From Streptomyces sp. NBC_01788 (GTDB lineage Bacteria; Actinomycetota; Actinomycetes; Streptomycetales; Streptomycetaceae), in contig NZ_CP109090.1 of NCBI RefSeq assembly GCF_035917575.1, positions 2,480,001 through 2,544,000 of the forward strand: DNA of 64,000 bases, written 5' to 3'. Numbering within the stretch: position 1 is the first letter of the stretch; every line of letters starts with the position of its first letter. A model generated the notes under the pieces. The model had not been told where the DNA came from. It ran no database searches and saw only the letters and a list, made by a program, of their open reading frames with translations. The translations under genes and the position numbers were made by a program. Shown piece after piece: positions 1-7,737 of the stretch.

Positions 1-31
1 CGCCCCGCCTGGTAGGGCGGTGAGACGCCGC

Positions 32-60
32 GGGGCCGACGGTTCGCGATCGTCGGCCCC
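32..60. terminator. Hairpin downstream of glnA2
   Basis: A perfect 10-bp stem (GGGGCCGACG with CGTCGGCCCC) and a 9-nt loop lie 38 bases past the stop of the - strand glutamine synthetase gene. It probably ends that transcript. There is no long T tract, as is usual in Streptomyces. Confidence 0.6.
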
Positions 61-98
61 ATCCCGTGAGTGGCCGGGAGACCTGTCCTGACCTGCCC

Positions 99-1460
99 CT
101 ACAGCACCGGCAGATGCTTCTTCAGCTCGAAGGCCGTGACCTCCGAGCGGTACTCGTGCCATTCCGCGCGCTTGTTGCGGAGGAAGAAGTCGAAGACGTG
201 TTCGCCCAGGGTGTCGGCGACCAGGTCGCTGTTCTCCATCAGGGTCAGGGCCTCGCCGAGGTTCTGGGGCAGGGGTTCGATGCCCATCGCGCGGCGTTCG
301 GCGTTGGAGAGGGCCCAGACGTCGTCCTCGGCGCCCGGCGGGAGCTCGTAGCCCTCCTCGATGCCCTTCAGGCCGGCGGCCAGGAGGACGGCGTAGGCGA
401 GGTAGGGGTTCGCGCCGGAGTCGATGGAGCGGACCTCCACGCGCGCGGAGCCGGTCTTGCCGGGCTTGTACATCGGGACGCGGACCAGGGCGGAGCGGTT
501 GTTGTGGCCCCAGCAGATGTACGAGGGGGCCTCGCCGCCGGCGCCCGCGGTGCGCTCGGAGCCGCCCCAGATGCGCTTGTAGGAGTTCACCCACTGGTTG
601 GTGACCGCGGAGATCTCGGCGGCGTGGCGCAGGAGGCCCGCGATGAAGGAGCGGCCCACCTTCGAGAGCTGGTACTCCGCGCCGGACTCGTAGAACGCGT
701 TCCGGTCACCTTCGAACAGCGACAGGTGCGAGTGCATGCCGGAGCCCGGGAACTCCGAGAAGGGCTTGGGCATGAACGTGGCCTGGAGGCCCTGCTCCAG
801 CGCCACCTGCTTCATGACCAGGCGGAACGTCATGATGTTGTCCGCGGTGGACAGGGCGTCGGCGTAGCGCAGGTCGATCTCCTGCTGGCCGGGGGCGCCC
901 TCGTGGTGGGAGAACTCCACCGAGATGCCCATCGACTCCAGCATGGTGATCGCCTGGCGGCGGAAGTCCATGCCGATGGCCTGCGGAGTGTGGTCGAAGT
1001 AGCCGGAGTTGTCCGCGGGCGTGGGCCGGGAGCCGTCCAGCGGGCGGTTCTTGAGCAGGAAGAACTCGATCTCGGGGTGGGTGTAGAAGGTGAACCCGAG
1101 GTCGGAGGTGCGGGCCAGGGCGCGCTTGAGGACGTAGCGCGGGTCGGCGAAGGAGGGCGAGCCGTCCGGCATGAGGATGTCGCAGAACATACGGGCCGTA
1201 CCGGGGGCCTCGGCACGCCAGGGCAGGATCTGGAAGGTGGACGGGTCCGGCTTGGCGATCATGTCGGACTCGTAGACCCGGGCGAAGCCCTCGATGGCGG
1301 AGCCGTCGAAGCCGATGCCCTCGTCGAAGGCCTGTTCCAGCTCGGCCGGCGCGACGGCCACGGACTTGAGGAAGCCGAGCACGTCCGTGAACCACAGGCG
1401 TACGAACCGGATGTCGCGCTCCTCCAACGTCCGGAGCACGAACTCCTGCTGCTTGTCCAT
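99..1460 (-). CDS. glnA2: Glutamine synthetase family protein, GlnA2-like (probable gamma-glutamylpolyamine synthetase)
   Basis: The 453-residue protein has the full type I glutamine synthetase fold: an N-terminal beta-grasp domain followed by the catalytic domain. Visible motifs include the metal/glutamate-binding EIEFF and GMHSHLSLF stretches, NSYKRI, and the ARVEVRS arginine region. The adenylylation loop has no recognisable NLY tyrosine motif, so the protein is probably not controlled like GlnA. It closely resembles S. coelicolor GlnA2, a homologue described as ligating glutamate to polyamines rather than ammonia; that substrate is assigned by family, not seen here. The ATG at 1460 (MDKQQEF) is preferred because it has a GGAAAG Shine-Dalgarno sequence at good spacing. 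An in-frame ATG at 1475 has none. The gene stands alone and is divergent from hmp. Confidence 0.9.
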   Translation of the reverse strand: MDKQQEFVLRTLEERDIRFVRLWFTDVLGFLKSVAVAPAELEQAFDEGIGFDGSAIEGFARVYESDMIAKPDPSTFQILPWRAEAPGTARMFCDILMPDGSPSFADPRYVLKRALARTSDLGFTFYTHPEIEFFLLKNRPLDGSRPTPADNSGYFDHTPQAIGMDFRRQAITMLESMGISVEFSHHEGAPGQQEIDLRYADALSTADNIMTFRLVMKQVALEQGLQATFMPKPFSEFPGSGMHSHLSLFEGDRNAFYESGAEYQLSKVGRSFIAGLLRHAAEISAVTNQWVNSYKRIWGGSERTAGAGGEAPSYICWGHNNRSALVRVPMYKPGKTGSARVEVRSIDSGANPYLAYAVLLAAGLKGIEEGYELPPGAEDDVWALSNAERRAMGIEPLPQNLGEALTLMENSDLVADTLGEHVFDFFLRNKRAEWHEYRSEVTAFELKKHLPVL

Positions 1461-1704
1461 CTTCCGCTTTCCCATCCTTGCTGGTCAGGCCGCCTGTGTG
1501 CGCTGTCACGGGAGACCGTCGGGCACCTGAGCATCCCACCACGGTCACGTTTCGCACGTGTTGCGGAGCCCTGTCGCCCGGCCGCCACGTGAGGCGATCG
1601 CCCCGCGTACGGCAGGTGTACCGCTCTGCCGCCCATCTTGCCCGCTCGCACCGTCATCCGTAATGGCCGATCCGTCACCCACGTGACCGAAACCACGCCG
1701 CTTT
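1461..1704. promoter_or_regulatory. Intergenic region between glnA2 and hmp
   Basis: This divergent spacer of about 330 bp (to the hmp start) must carry the promoters of glnA2 and hmp. No convincing coding frame was seen. Base composition drops to relatively AT-rich only next to the NsrR-like palindrome. No clear GlnR box (GTNAC-N6-GAAAC type) was found by eye. Confidence 0.5.
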
Positions 1705-1727
1705 AATTTGCATCTCAAATGCAAGTT
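1705..1727. promoter_or_regulatory. NsrR-type operator upstream of hmp
   Basis: A 23-bp site starts with AA and ends with TT, with the near-perfect inverted core TTGCAT-CTCA-AATGCAA. This fits the known Streptomyces NsrR target pattern of dyads around ATGCAT/AAATGCAT. It lies 62 bp before the hmp ATG, where it would cover the promoter. An nsrR gene lies just beyond hmp, so NO-responsive repression of hmp is likely. Confidence 0.8.
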
Positions 1728-1789
1728 TCAATACCGTTTCGATCAGTCGAGCGATCGAGCCCGTCCGATCGAGTCATCGAGGAGTCACC

Positions 1790-2980
1790 ATGCTGTCCGA
1801 GCAGTCAGCAGCAACCGTCCGCGCCACCCTCCCCGCCGTCGGCGCGGCCATCGAGCGGATCACCGAGCGCTTCTACGCCAGACTGTTCGACGCCCACCCC
1901 GAGCTGCTGCGCGACCTGTTCAACCGCGGCAACCAGGCCGCCGGCACCCAGAGGCAGGCTCTGGCCGGCTCCATCGCCGGCTTCGCCACCCACCTCGTGG
2001 CGAACCCGGACCAGCGGCCCGACCTGATGCTCCAGCGCATCGCTCACAAGCACGCGTCGCTCGGGGTGACTCCGGAGCAGTACCCGATCGTCCACGAGCA
2101 CCTGTTCGCGGCCATCGCCGAGGTGCTCGGCGACGCGGCGACCCCCGAGGTCGCCGACGCCTGGACCGAGGTCTACTGGCTGATGGCCAACGCCCTCATC
2201 GCCATCGAGAAGCGCCTGTACGAGCAGAGCGAGCAGCGGGGCTGGCGCGCGTGGGAGGTCGTCGAGCGGACCGAGGAGACCGCGGACGTGGCCACCTTCA
2301 GGCTGCGCCCCGCCGACGGCGCCCCGGTGCCCGGCTACCGGGCCGGCCAGTACGTCTCGGTCGGCGTCGAGCTCCCGGACGGGGCCCGCCAGATCCGCCA
2401 GTACAGCCTGACCGCGGCCCCCGGATCGCCGGAGCGGCAGTTCGCCGTCAAGCGGGTGGCCGGCGACGCCACGACGCCCGACGGCGAGGTCTCGAACCAC
2501 CTGCACGCACACGTGCGCGTGGGTGACGTCCTCCAGCTCTCCGCCCCGTACGGCGACCTCGTCATCGAGGAGACCGAGGCACCACTGCTGCTCGGCTCCG
2601 CGGGCATCGGCGTCACCCCGATGATCGCCATGCTGGAGCAGCTCGCCCTCGCCGGTCACCGCGCCCCGGTGACCGTGGTCCACGCCGACCGCTCGCCCAC
2701 CACGCACGCGCTCCGCTCCGACCACCAGGCGTACGCGTCCAAGCTGCCGGACGCGCGCCCTGTCTTCTTCTACGAGCAGGACGCCGAAGGGGCCGGGCGG
2801 CCCGGCCTGGTCGACCTCGGCGACGTCGAGGTCCCGGCCGGCACGCGCGCGTACCTGTGCGGTCCGCTGCCCTTCATGCGGGCGGTGCGCGAGCAGCTGA
2901 TCGGCAAGGGCGTGTCCCCGGCCGACATCCACTACGAGGTCTTCGGCCCGGACCTGTGGCTGGCCCAGCCGGCCGCCTGA
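1790..2980 (+). CDS. hmp: Flavohaemoglobin (nitric oxide dioxygenase)
   Basis: This 396-residue protein has the three-domain layout of Hmp. A globin domain spans about 1-137, with the proximal histidine in IAHKHASLG near residue 85. A ferredoxin-reductase FAD domain follows, with RQYSLT. A NAD-binding domain has GSAGIGVTPM and CGPLPFMRAV. The enzyme oxidises NO to nitrate with O2 and NAD(P)H in the cytoplasm. The start follows a GAGGAG Shine-Dalgarno sequence. The gene converges on nsrR across a shared hairpin and is preceded by an NsrR-type palindrome, so it should be induced by NO. Length and motifs are normal for the family. Confidence 0.96.
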   Translation: MLSEQSAATVRATLPAVGAAIERITERFYARLFDAHPELLRDLFNRGNQAAGTQRQALAGSIAGFATHLVANPDQRPDLMLQRIAHKHASLGVTPEQYPIVHEHLFAAIAEVLGDAATPEVADAWTEVYWLMANALIAIEKRLYEQSEQRGWRAWEVVERTEETADVATFRLRPADGAPVPGYRAGQYVSVGVELPDGARQIRQYSLTAAPGSPERQFAVKRVAGDATTPDGEVSNHLHAHVRVGDVLQLSAPYGDLVIEETEAPLLLGSAGIGVTPMIAMLEQLALAGHRAPVTVVHADRSPTTHALRSDHQAYASKLPDARPVFFYEQDAEGAGRPGLVDLGDVEVPAGTRAYLCGPLPFMRAVREQLIGKGVSPADIHYEVFGPDLWLAQPAA

Positions 2981-3002
2981 GCGATCCGGCCGACGTGCCC
3001 CG

Positions 3003-3042
3003 AAGGCCGGCCGAGGCGGTTCACACCGTCCCGGCCGGCCTT
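3003..3042. terminator. Bidirectional terminator between hmp and nsrR
   Basis: A perfect 11-bp stem (AAGGCCGGCCG with CGGCCGGCCTT), extended by CGG/CCG inside the loop, ends in a short T run. It lies between two convergent genes and can serve both strands. Confidence 0.75.
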
Positions 3043-3088
3043 TCACGTGCTCGTACGGGAACCTTCCGGCCCCCGGCACCGGATCCGA

Positions 3089-3532
3089 TCAGGTCGCCCG
3101 CCGCATGGCGGGCAGGCCCAGCAGCAGCGGTCCCGTCGGGGCCGCGACCATGTCGGCGACCGTGAGAGGGTCGAGGGCGGCGTAGAAGGCCTCCTGGGCC
3201 CGGCGCAGGGCCCCGCGCAGGCGGCAGTCGGAGCTGAGCGGGCAGGGAGTGCTGCCCTCGCAGTCGGCCACGTCGCCCTCGCCCTCCAGGGAGCGCACGA
3301 GGGCGCCGACCGAGGCGTTGCGGCCCGCTTCGGTGAGCGTCAGTCCGCCGCCGCGGCCGCGGCGGGCCGCGAGCAGACCGCGGTGCTGGAGTTCGGCGAC
3401 CACCTTCGCGGTGTGCGTGTACGGCACGCCCATGTCGTCCGCGACCTCCCGGGTCGTGGGGCTCGACTCTCCGGCGACCGCGAGCCGCATCAGGACGCGC
3501 AGCGCCATGTCGGTGGAGCGCAGCAGCCGCAT
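3089..3532 (-). CDS. nsrR: NO-sensing Rrf2-family repressor NsrR
   Basis: The 147-residue Rrf2 protein has an N-terminal winged helix (STDMALRVLMRLAV, then VPYTHTAKVVAELQ) and an iron-sulphur loop with three cysteines, C-EGSTP-C-PLSSD-C, spaced six residues apart. When translation starts at the ATG at 3532 (MRLLRSTD), the eighth residue is Asp. This matches the unusual Asp8 ligand of the 4Fe-4S cluster known for S. coelicolor NsrR and is the main reason for choosing this start over an upstream frame reaching 3568. The protein represses NO-detoxification genes until NO destroys the cluster. Likely targets here are hmp and possibly nsrR itself. Confidence 0.93.
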   Translation of the reverse strand: MRLLRSTDMALRVLMRLAVAGESSPTTREVADDMGVPYTHTAKVVAELQHRGLLAARRGRGGGLTLTEAGRNASVGALVRSLEGEGDVADCEGSTPCPLSSDCRLRGALRRAQEAFYAALDPLTVADMVAAPTGPLLLGLPAMRRAT

Positions 3533-3548
3533 GGGGGCCAGGGTAGGT

Positions 3549-3571
3549 AATACGCATCCGTCGTTCAACTT
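3549..3571. promoter_or_regulatory. Candidate NsrR autoregulatory site
   Basis: A 23-bp AA...TT segment with a GCAT element on one side lies 17 bp upstream of the nsrR start. Its dyad symmetry is poor compared with the hmp site, so autoregulation is only suggested by position and the AA/TT ends. Confidence 0.35.
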
Positions 3572-3710
3572 ATCGGCGGTCTCCCAGCGGACGCCTCCGT
3601 CCCACTACGATCAGCGGGCCCCTCGGGCACGCACAGCTCCCGTACGCCGCACCCGCATGCCCCACCCGACCGCCACGTCCGACCGCCCTCCCCCCACGAA
3701 GGACTCCGCC

Positions 3711-4397
3711 ATGGATGCCGCGCCCCGGACCGGTACCGAACAGCACAAGGCCCGCATGGAGGAGATGCACCGGGCGCAGCGCGTCCGTGAGCGGCGCAAC
3801 CGGTGGCTCACGATGGCCGCGGGCACGGTCGTCGTGGCCGGGCTGGTCACCGGCGGCGTGGTGCTGCTGAACTCGGGATCCTCGGACGCCGCGCCGGCCG
3901 CTGCGAGCGACGGGAAGGGCGGTGAGAAGGGCGGCGGCGAAGGGCGCTTCGTCACCCGTGCGGACGGCGTACGGACGTGGAAGGGCACGCTGGACCGCAA
4001 CCACACCACCACCCCGGTGACCTATCCGATGGAGCCCCCGGTCGGCGGCGACCACAACCCGGTCTGGCAGAACTGCAACGGTGACGTGTACTCCGAACCG
4101 GTGAAGAACGAGGCCGCCGTGCACGCGCTGGAGCACGGCGCCGTATGGGTGACGTACAACAGCAAGGCGTCCAAGGCGGACGTGGCCGCGCTCGCGGCGA
4201 AGGTGAGGAAGACCCCGTACACGCTGATGAGCCCGGTCGAGGACCAGAAGGACCCCCTCATGCTGTCCGCCTGGGCGCACCAGCGCTCGGTGACGGGCGC
4301 GAACGACCCGCACGTGGACAAGTTCCTCTCCGAGTTCGTCCAGGGCCCGCAGACGCCGGAACCGGGTGCCACCTGCACGGGCGGTCTCGACCGGTGA
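3711..4397 (+). CDS. Membrane-anchored DUF3105 protein
   Basis: The 228-residue protein has a short basic cytoplasmic N-terminus, one transmembrane segment at about residues 30-50 (WLTMAAGTVVVAGLVTGGVV), a Gly/Lys/Ser-rich linker and an extracytoplasmic DUF3105 domain. The domain shows HNPVWQNC and LEHGAVWVTY, the most conserved parts of this family. The function of DUF3105 is unknown. The ATG at 3711 is preceded by an AAGGA Shine-Dalgarno sequence. The next gene (DUF305) overlaps its stop by 4 bp, so the two are translationally coupled, and the pair probably acts in the cell envelope. Confidence 0.88.
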   Translation: MDAAPRTGTEQHKARMEEMHRAQRVRERRNRWLTMAAGTVVVAGLVTGGVVLLNSGSSDAAPAAASDGKGGEKGGGEGRFVTRADGVRTWKGTLDRNHTTTPVTYPMEPPVGGDHNPVWQNCNGDVYSEPVKNEAAVHALEHGAVWVTYNSKASKADVAALAAKVRKTPYTLMSPVEDQKDPLMLSAWAHQRSVTGANDPHVDKFLSEFVQGPQTPEPGATCTGGLDR

Positions 4398-5026
4398 GGC
4401 ACATCGGGCTGATCGCCGGGGCCGCGGCGGCGGCCCTGGTGGCGACGGGGGCGATCACGTACGCGGTCGCCGAGGACAGCGGCGGGGCGCGCTCCGCCGC
4501 GACGGTGCCCGTCGCCGATTCGGCGGACGCCGGCTTCGCCCGGGACATGGCGGTCCACCATCAGCAGGCGGTCGAGATGTCGTTCGTCGTGCGCGACCGC
4601 ACCACGGACACCGAAGTGCGCCGTCTCGCCTACGACATCGCGCAGACGCAGGCCAACCAGCGGGGCATGCTGCTGGGTTGGCTCGACCTGTGGGAACTGC
4701 CGAAGGTGTCGGCGAAGCCGCCGATGGCGTGGATGGGCATGGGCGGCATGCCCGCGGGCGAGGACGGCGCGCTGATGCCCGGCATGGCGACGAACACCGA
4801 GATGCGCGAGCTGGGCGAACTCGACGGCAGGCAGGCCGAGGTGTTCTACCTCCAGCTCATGACCGACCACCACAAGGGCGGGGTCCACATGGCCGAGGGC
4901 TGTGTCGCCCGCTGCGCGGTCGGTGTGGAGAAGCGGCTCGCGCGGGGCATGGTCGCGTCACAGCGGTCGGAGCTGCGGCTGATGGCCGACATGCTCAAGG
5001 AGCGTGGCGCGGCGCCCCGTTCCTGA
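4394..5026 (+). CDS. Secreted or anchored DUF305 protein
   Basis: The 210-residue protein has an N-terminal hydrophobic segment (HIGLIAGAAAAALVATGAIT) acting as signal or anchor, and two ferritin-like DUF305 halves. These are marked by MAVHHQQAVEMS and MTDHHKGGVHMAEG. Such His/Met clusters suggest metal handling, and copper has been proposed for relatives, but nothing here fixes the metal. The GTG start overlaps the TGA of the DUF3105 gene (GTGA). The central stretch is methionine-rich (MAWMGMGGMPAG). Confidence 0.88.
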   Translation: MRHIGLIAGAAAAALVATGAITYAVAEDSGGARSAATVPVADSADAGFARDMAVHHQQAVEMSFVVRDRTTDTEVRRLAYDIAQTQANQRGMLLGWLDLWELPKVSAKPPMAWMGMGGMPAGEDGALMPGMATNTEMRELGELDGRQAEVFYLQLMTDHHKGGVHMAEGCVARCAVGVEKRLARGMVASQRSELRLMADMLKERGAAPRS

Positions 5027-5058
5027 CCCGGGCGCCCTGTTCCTGACCCGGACGCCCG
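5019..5058. repeat. 20-bp tandem duplication over the DUF305 stop codon
   Basis: Two adjacent 20-bp copies beginning GTTCCTGACCCGG match at 18 of 20 bases. The first contains the stop codon of the DUF305 gene, so this looks like a recent local duplication of the gene end. Confidence 0.6.
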
Positions 5059-5179
5059 TTCGGGCCCCGGTCACTTCCTTCGCCACACGTCTCCCCACGC
5101 ACGACGCGGGGATGAAAGCCTCAATTCCGCCTGTGCGGCTGGTTCTTTGGGTTTCTCTTGGTCTTCTCATTCCCCTGAC

Positions 5180-5192
5180 ATGAACGGTTCAT
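5180..5192. promoter_or_regulatory. Palindrome upstream of the sedolisin gene
   Basis: ATGAACGGTTCAT is a perfect 13-bp dyad, and the flanking CTGA/TCAG extends the symmetry. It is about 120 bp before the protease start, within a relatively AT-rich stretch. It may be an operator, but no regulator can be named. Confidence 0.35.
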
Positions 5193-5311
5193 CAGGAAGA
5201 GTGACCCCGTTCGTGTGATCCATTCGGGGCCGAACCGCCGCGGGCGCCGCGGGGATCGCGCGAGAGCCAACCACTCATTGCGACACATGCGAACGCATCG
5301 CAGGGGGTTCT

Positions 5312-7249
5312 ATGAGATCCAACCGTGCCACAGCGCGCGCCGGAGTGAGCTTGGCGGCGACCCTGCCGTTGCTCGCCGGCGCACTGGCGCTCGGCATACC
5401 CGCGCACGCTGCGGACCACCCGAGCCGCAGCACGCTCGCGGGCACCAAGCCCGTCTGGGCGACGGCCACGGCGGACAAGGGCGCCACCTCGGACAGCGCC
5501 CAGGTCCGCGCCCGGGTCTACCTGGCCGGACGGGACGCCGCCGGCCTCGCCCAGTACGCCGCGGCGGTCTCCGACCCGTCGTCGGCCTCGTACGGCAAGC
5601 ACCTGAGCGCCGCGGAGGCGCAGGCGCGCTTCGGCGCGACGCAGGCCCAGGTGGACGCCGTGAAGTCGTGGCTGGCGTCGTCGGGGCTGAAGGTCACCTC
5701 CGTGACCCCGCACTACGTCGCCGTCTCCGGTGACGTCGCCGCCGTCGAGAAGGCGTTCGGCACCCAGCTGCACAACTTCGCCAAGGGTTCCAGGACCTAC
5801 CGCGCCCCGGCGCAGACGGCGTCGGTGCCGGCCTCCCTGACCGGCGCCGTCCTGACCGTCACCGGCCTGGACAACGCCCCGCACAAGGCGAAGCACAAGG
5901 ACCAACTGCCGCCGCCGGACGACGTCTTCAAGAACTCCGGGCCGTTCTCCACGTACCACGGCTCCAACGTCGCGAGCACGCTGCCCTCCGCGTACGGCCA
6001 GAAGGTCCCGTACGCCGTCAAGGGCTACACCGGCAAGGAGCTGCGGTCCGCCTACGGCGCGGGCAAGTACACCGGCAAGGGCGTCCGCGTCGCCATCACC
6101 GACGCCTACGCCTCGCCGACCATCGCCTACGACGCGGCCACCTACGCGAAGAAGAACGGCGACAAGCCCTGGAAGACGGGCCAGTTGCGCCAGGTGCTCC
6201 CGGCCGGCTACACGGACACCGAGGAGTGCGGGGCGGCCGGCTGGTACGGCGAGGAGACCCTCGACGTCGAGGCCGTGCACGCGGTCGCGCCGGACGCGAA
6301 CGTCGTCTACGTCGGCGCCGCGTCCTGCTACGACGACGACCTGCTCGACTCGCTGAGCAAGATCGTCGACAACCACCTGGCCGACATCGTCTCCAACTCC
6401 TGGGGCGACATCGAGGCCAACGAGACGCCGGACGTCGCGGCGGCCTACGACCAGGTCTTCCAGTTCGGCGCGGTCGAGGGCATCGGCTTCTACTTCTCCT
6501 CCGGCGACGACGGCGACGAGGTCGCGAACACCGGTACCAAGCAGGTCGACACCCCGGCCAACTCGGCGTGGGTGACCGCCGTCGGCGGTACCTCGCTGGC
6601 CGTCGGCAAGGGCCACAAGTACCTGTGGGAGACCGGCTGGGGCACCCAGAAGGCCTCGCTGTCCAAGGACGGCAAGAGCTGGGCGGGCTTCCCCGGCGCG
6701 TTCACCTCGGGCGCGGGCGGCGGCACCAGCAGGACGGTTCCGCAGCCGTCGTACCAGAAGAACGTGGTGCCGAAGGCGCTGGCCACGGCCAACAACAAGG
6801 CCGGCAACCGCGTCGTCCCGGACATCGCGGCGATCGCCGACCCGAACACCGGCTTCCTGGTGGGCCAGACGCAGACCTTCCCGAACGGCTCGGAGAAGTA
6901 CAGCGAGTACCGCATCGGCGGCACCTCGCTTGCCGCGCCGGTCATCGCGGCCGTCCAGGCACTCGCCCAGGAGGCCCGCGGCGGCAAGGCGATCGGCTTC
7001 GCCAACCCGGCGATCTACTCCAAGTACGGCTCGAAGGTCTACCACGACGTGGTGGACCGGCCGACCGGCAAGGACCTCGCGGTCGCGCGGGTCGACTACG
7101 TCAACGGCGTCGACGCCGCGGACGGCCTGGGCTACTCCGTCCGCAGCCTCGGCAAGGACAGCTCGCTCCAGGCGGTCAAGGGCTACGACACCGTCACCGG
7201 CGTGGGCTCGCCCGCGCCCGGCTACGTCGAGTCCTACCCCCGCCGCTGA
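5312..7249 (+). CDS. Secreted sedolisin (S53) family protease precursor
   Basis: The 645-residue preproprotein has a signal peptide (residues 1 to about 33, ending in PAHA), a kumamolisin-type activation prodomain (about 45-190) and a subtilisin-fold S53 catalytic domain. The family's Ser-Glu-Asp machinery is visible. Glu314 and Asp318 lie in EETLD, the oxyanion aspartate is Asp366 in NSWGD, and the nucleophile is Ser539 in IGGTSLAAP. It should be an acid-acting carboxyl-serine endopeptidase that matures outside the cell. The start has an AGGGGG Shine-Dalgarno sequence. The gene stands alone and is followed by a strong hairpin. Confidence 0.93.
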   Translation: MRSNRATARAGVSLAATLPLLAGALALGIPAHAADHPSRSTLAGTKPVWATATADKGATSDSAQVRARVYLAGRDAAGLAQYAAAVSDPSSASYGKHLSAAEAQARFGATQAQVDAVKSWLASSGLKVTSVTPHYVAVSGDVAAVEKAFGTQLHNFAKGSRTYRAPAQTASVPASLTGAVLTVTGLDNAPHKAKHKDQLPPPDDVFKNSGPFSTYHGSNVASTLPSAYGQKVPYAVKGYTGKELRSAYGAGKYTGKGVRVAITDAYASPTIAYDAATYAKKNGDKPWKTGQLRQVLPAGYTDTEECGAAGWYGEETLDVEAVHAVAPDANVVYVGAASCYDDDLLDSLSKIVDNHLADIVSNSWGDIEANETPDVAAAYDQVFQFGAVEGIGFYFSSGDDGDEVANTGTKQVDTPANSAWVTAVGGTSLAVGKGHKYLWETGWGTQKASLSKDGKSWAGFPGAFTSGAGGGTSRTVPQPSYQKNVVPKALATANNKAGNRVVPDIAAIADPNTGFLVGQTQTFPNGSEKYSEYRIGGTSLAAPVIAAVQALAQEARGGKAIGFANPAIYSKYGSKVYHDVVDRPTGKDLAVARVDYVNGVDAADGLGYSVRSLGKDSSLQAVKGYDTVTGVGSPAPGYVESYPRR

Positions 7250-7263
7250 CCCCGGCAGAACAT

Positions 7264-7303
7264 GCGTGTGCCCGCCCCTCCACTCGGGGGGGCGGGCACA
7301 CGC
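7264..7303 (+). terminator. Terminator of the sedolisin gene
   Basis: A perfect 15-bp stem (GCGTGTGCCCGCCCC with GGGGCGGGCACACGC) with a 10-nt loop begins 15 bp after the protease stop codon. Confidence 0.8.
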
Positions 7304-7413
7304 GCGTACGGCGCCTCCGCACGAGCGGGGCCCGGACGCCTCGCCGGTCGGCGGGACACGGCGGGGCGCGCCGGGTGACACCGCTGTCTGACGGGGACCG
7401 ACCGGGTGGGCAG

Positions 7414-7467
7414 GGGCCGCAGGTACCGGCACGGGAACGCGGGCCGCGGGCACCGGCACGGGAGCGC
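7414..7467. repeat. 27-bp tandem repeat, two copies
   Basis: Two adjacent 27-bp units beginning GGGCCGC match at 24 of 27 bases. They lie in a 430-bp GC-rich spacer between the protease terminator and nadE, where no gene was seen on either strand. Confidence 0.6.
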
Positions 7468-7725
7468 GGGCCCGGCCAGGAAGCCGCCCAGGGCGGCACA
7501 GGACGGGCGGGCCCCGGCCCCCACAGGCCGACGCAGGCGCCCGGGCTCGCGACGGTCCGCGCAGGAGGGTCCCAGTGCTCGCCGGTCGGCGCGGGGCGAT
7601 CCGGCCCGGTGCGGGCGTCGCCGGACGTCCCGAACCGACGGGCGACGGCGGATCGGCGCCGGCGGTCCGCGGCGGCGTGGGACGGGCCACATCGTCGGGC
7701 CCGGCTATCGCGTCGCTCTGACGAT

Positions 7726-7731
7726 TACACT
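7726..7731 (+). promoter_or_regulatory. -10 element of nadE, probably leaderless
   Basis: TACACT matches the Streptomyces -10 consensus TANNNT and ends six bases before the GTG start. Transcription would therefore begin at or next to the start codon, and no Shine-Dalgarno sequence is present. Confidence 0.6.
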
Positions 7732-7737
7732 GGGGGC

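Noticed and set aside
66..1592. Long + strand frame opposite glnA2
   Set aside because: It is a shadow of the glutamine synthetase gene. Its protein is Gly/Val/Arg/Glu-rich without any domain, while the - strand frame has a full GS fold.
1461..1704. GlnR operator upstream of glnA2
   Set aside because: No clear GTNAC-N6-GAAAC pair was found by eye, in line with GlnA2-type genes not being classical GlnR targets.
5192..7690. 832-residue - strand frame over the sedolisin gene
   Set aside because: Antisense frame created by G/C third-base bias. It has no domain, and the + strand protein has a signal peptide and all S53 catalytic residues.
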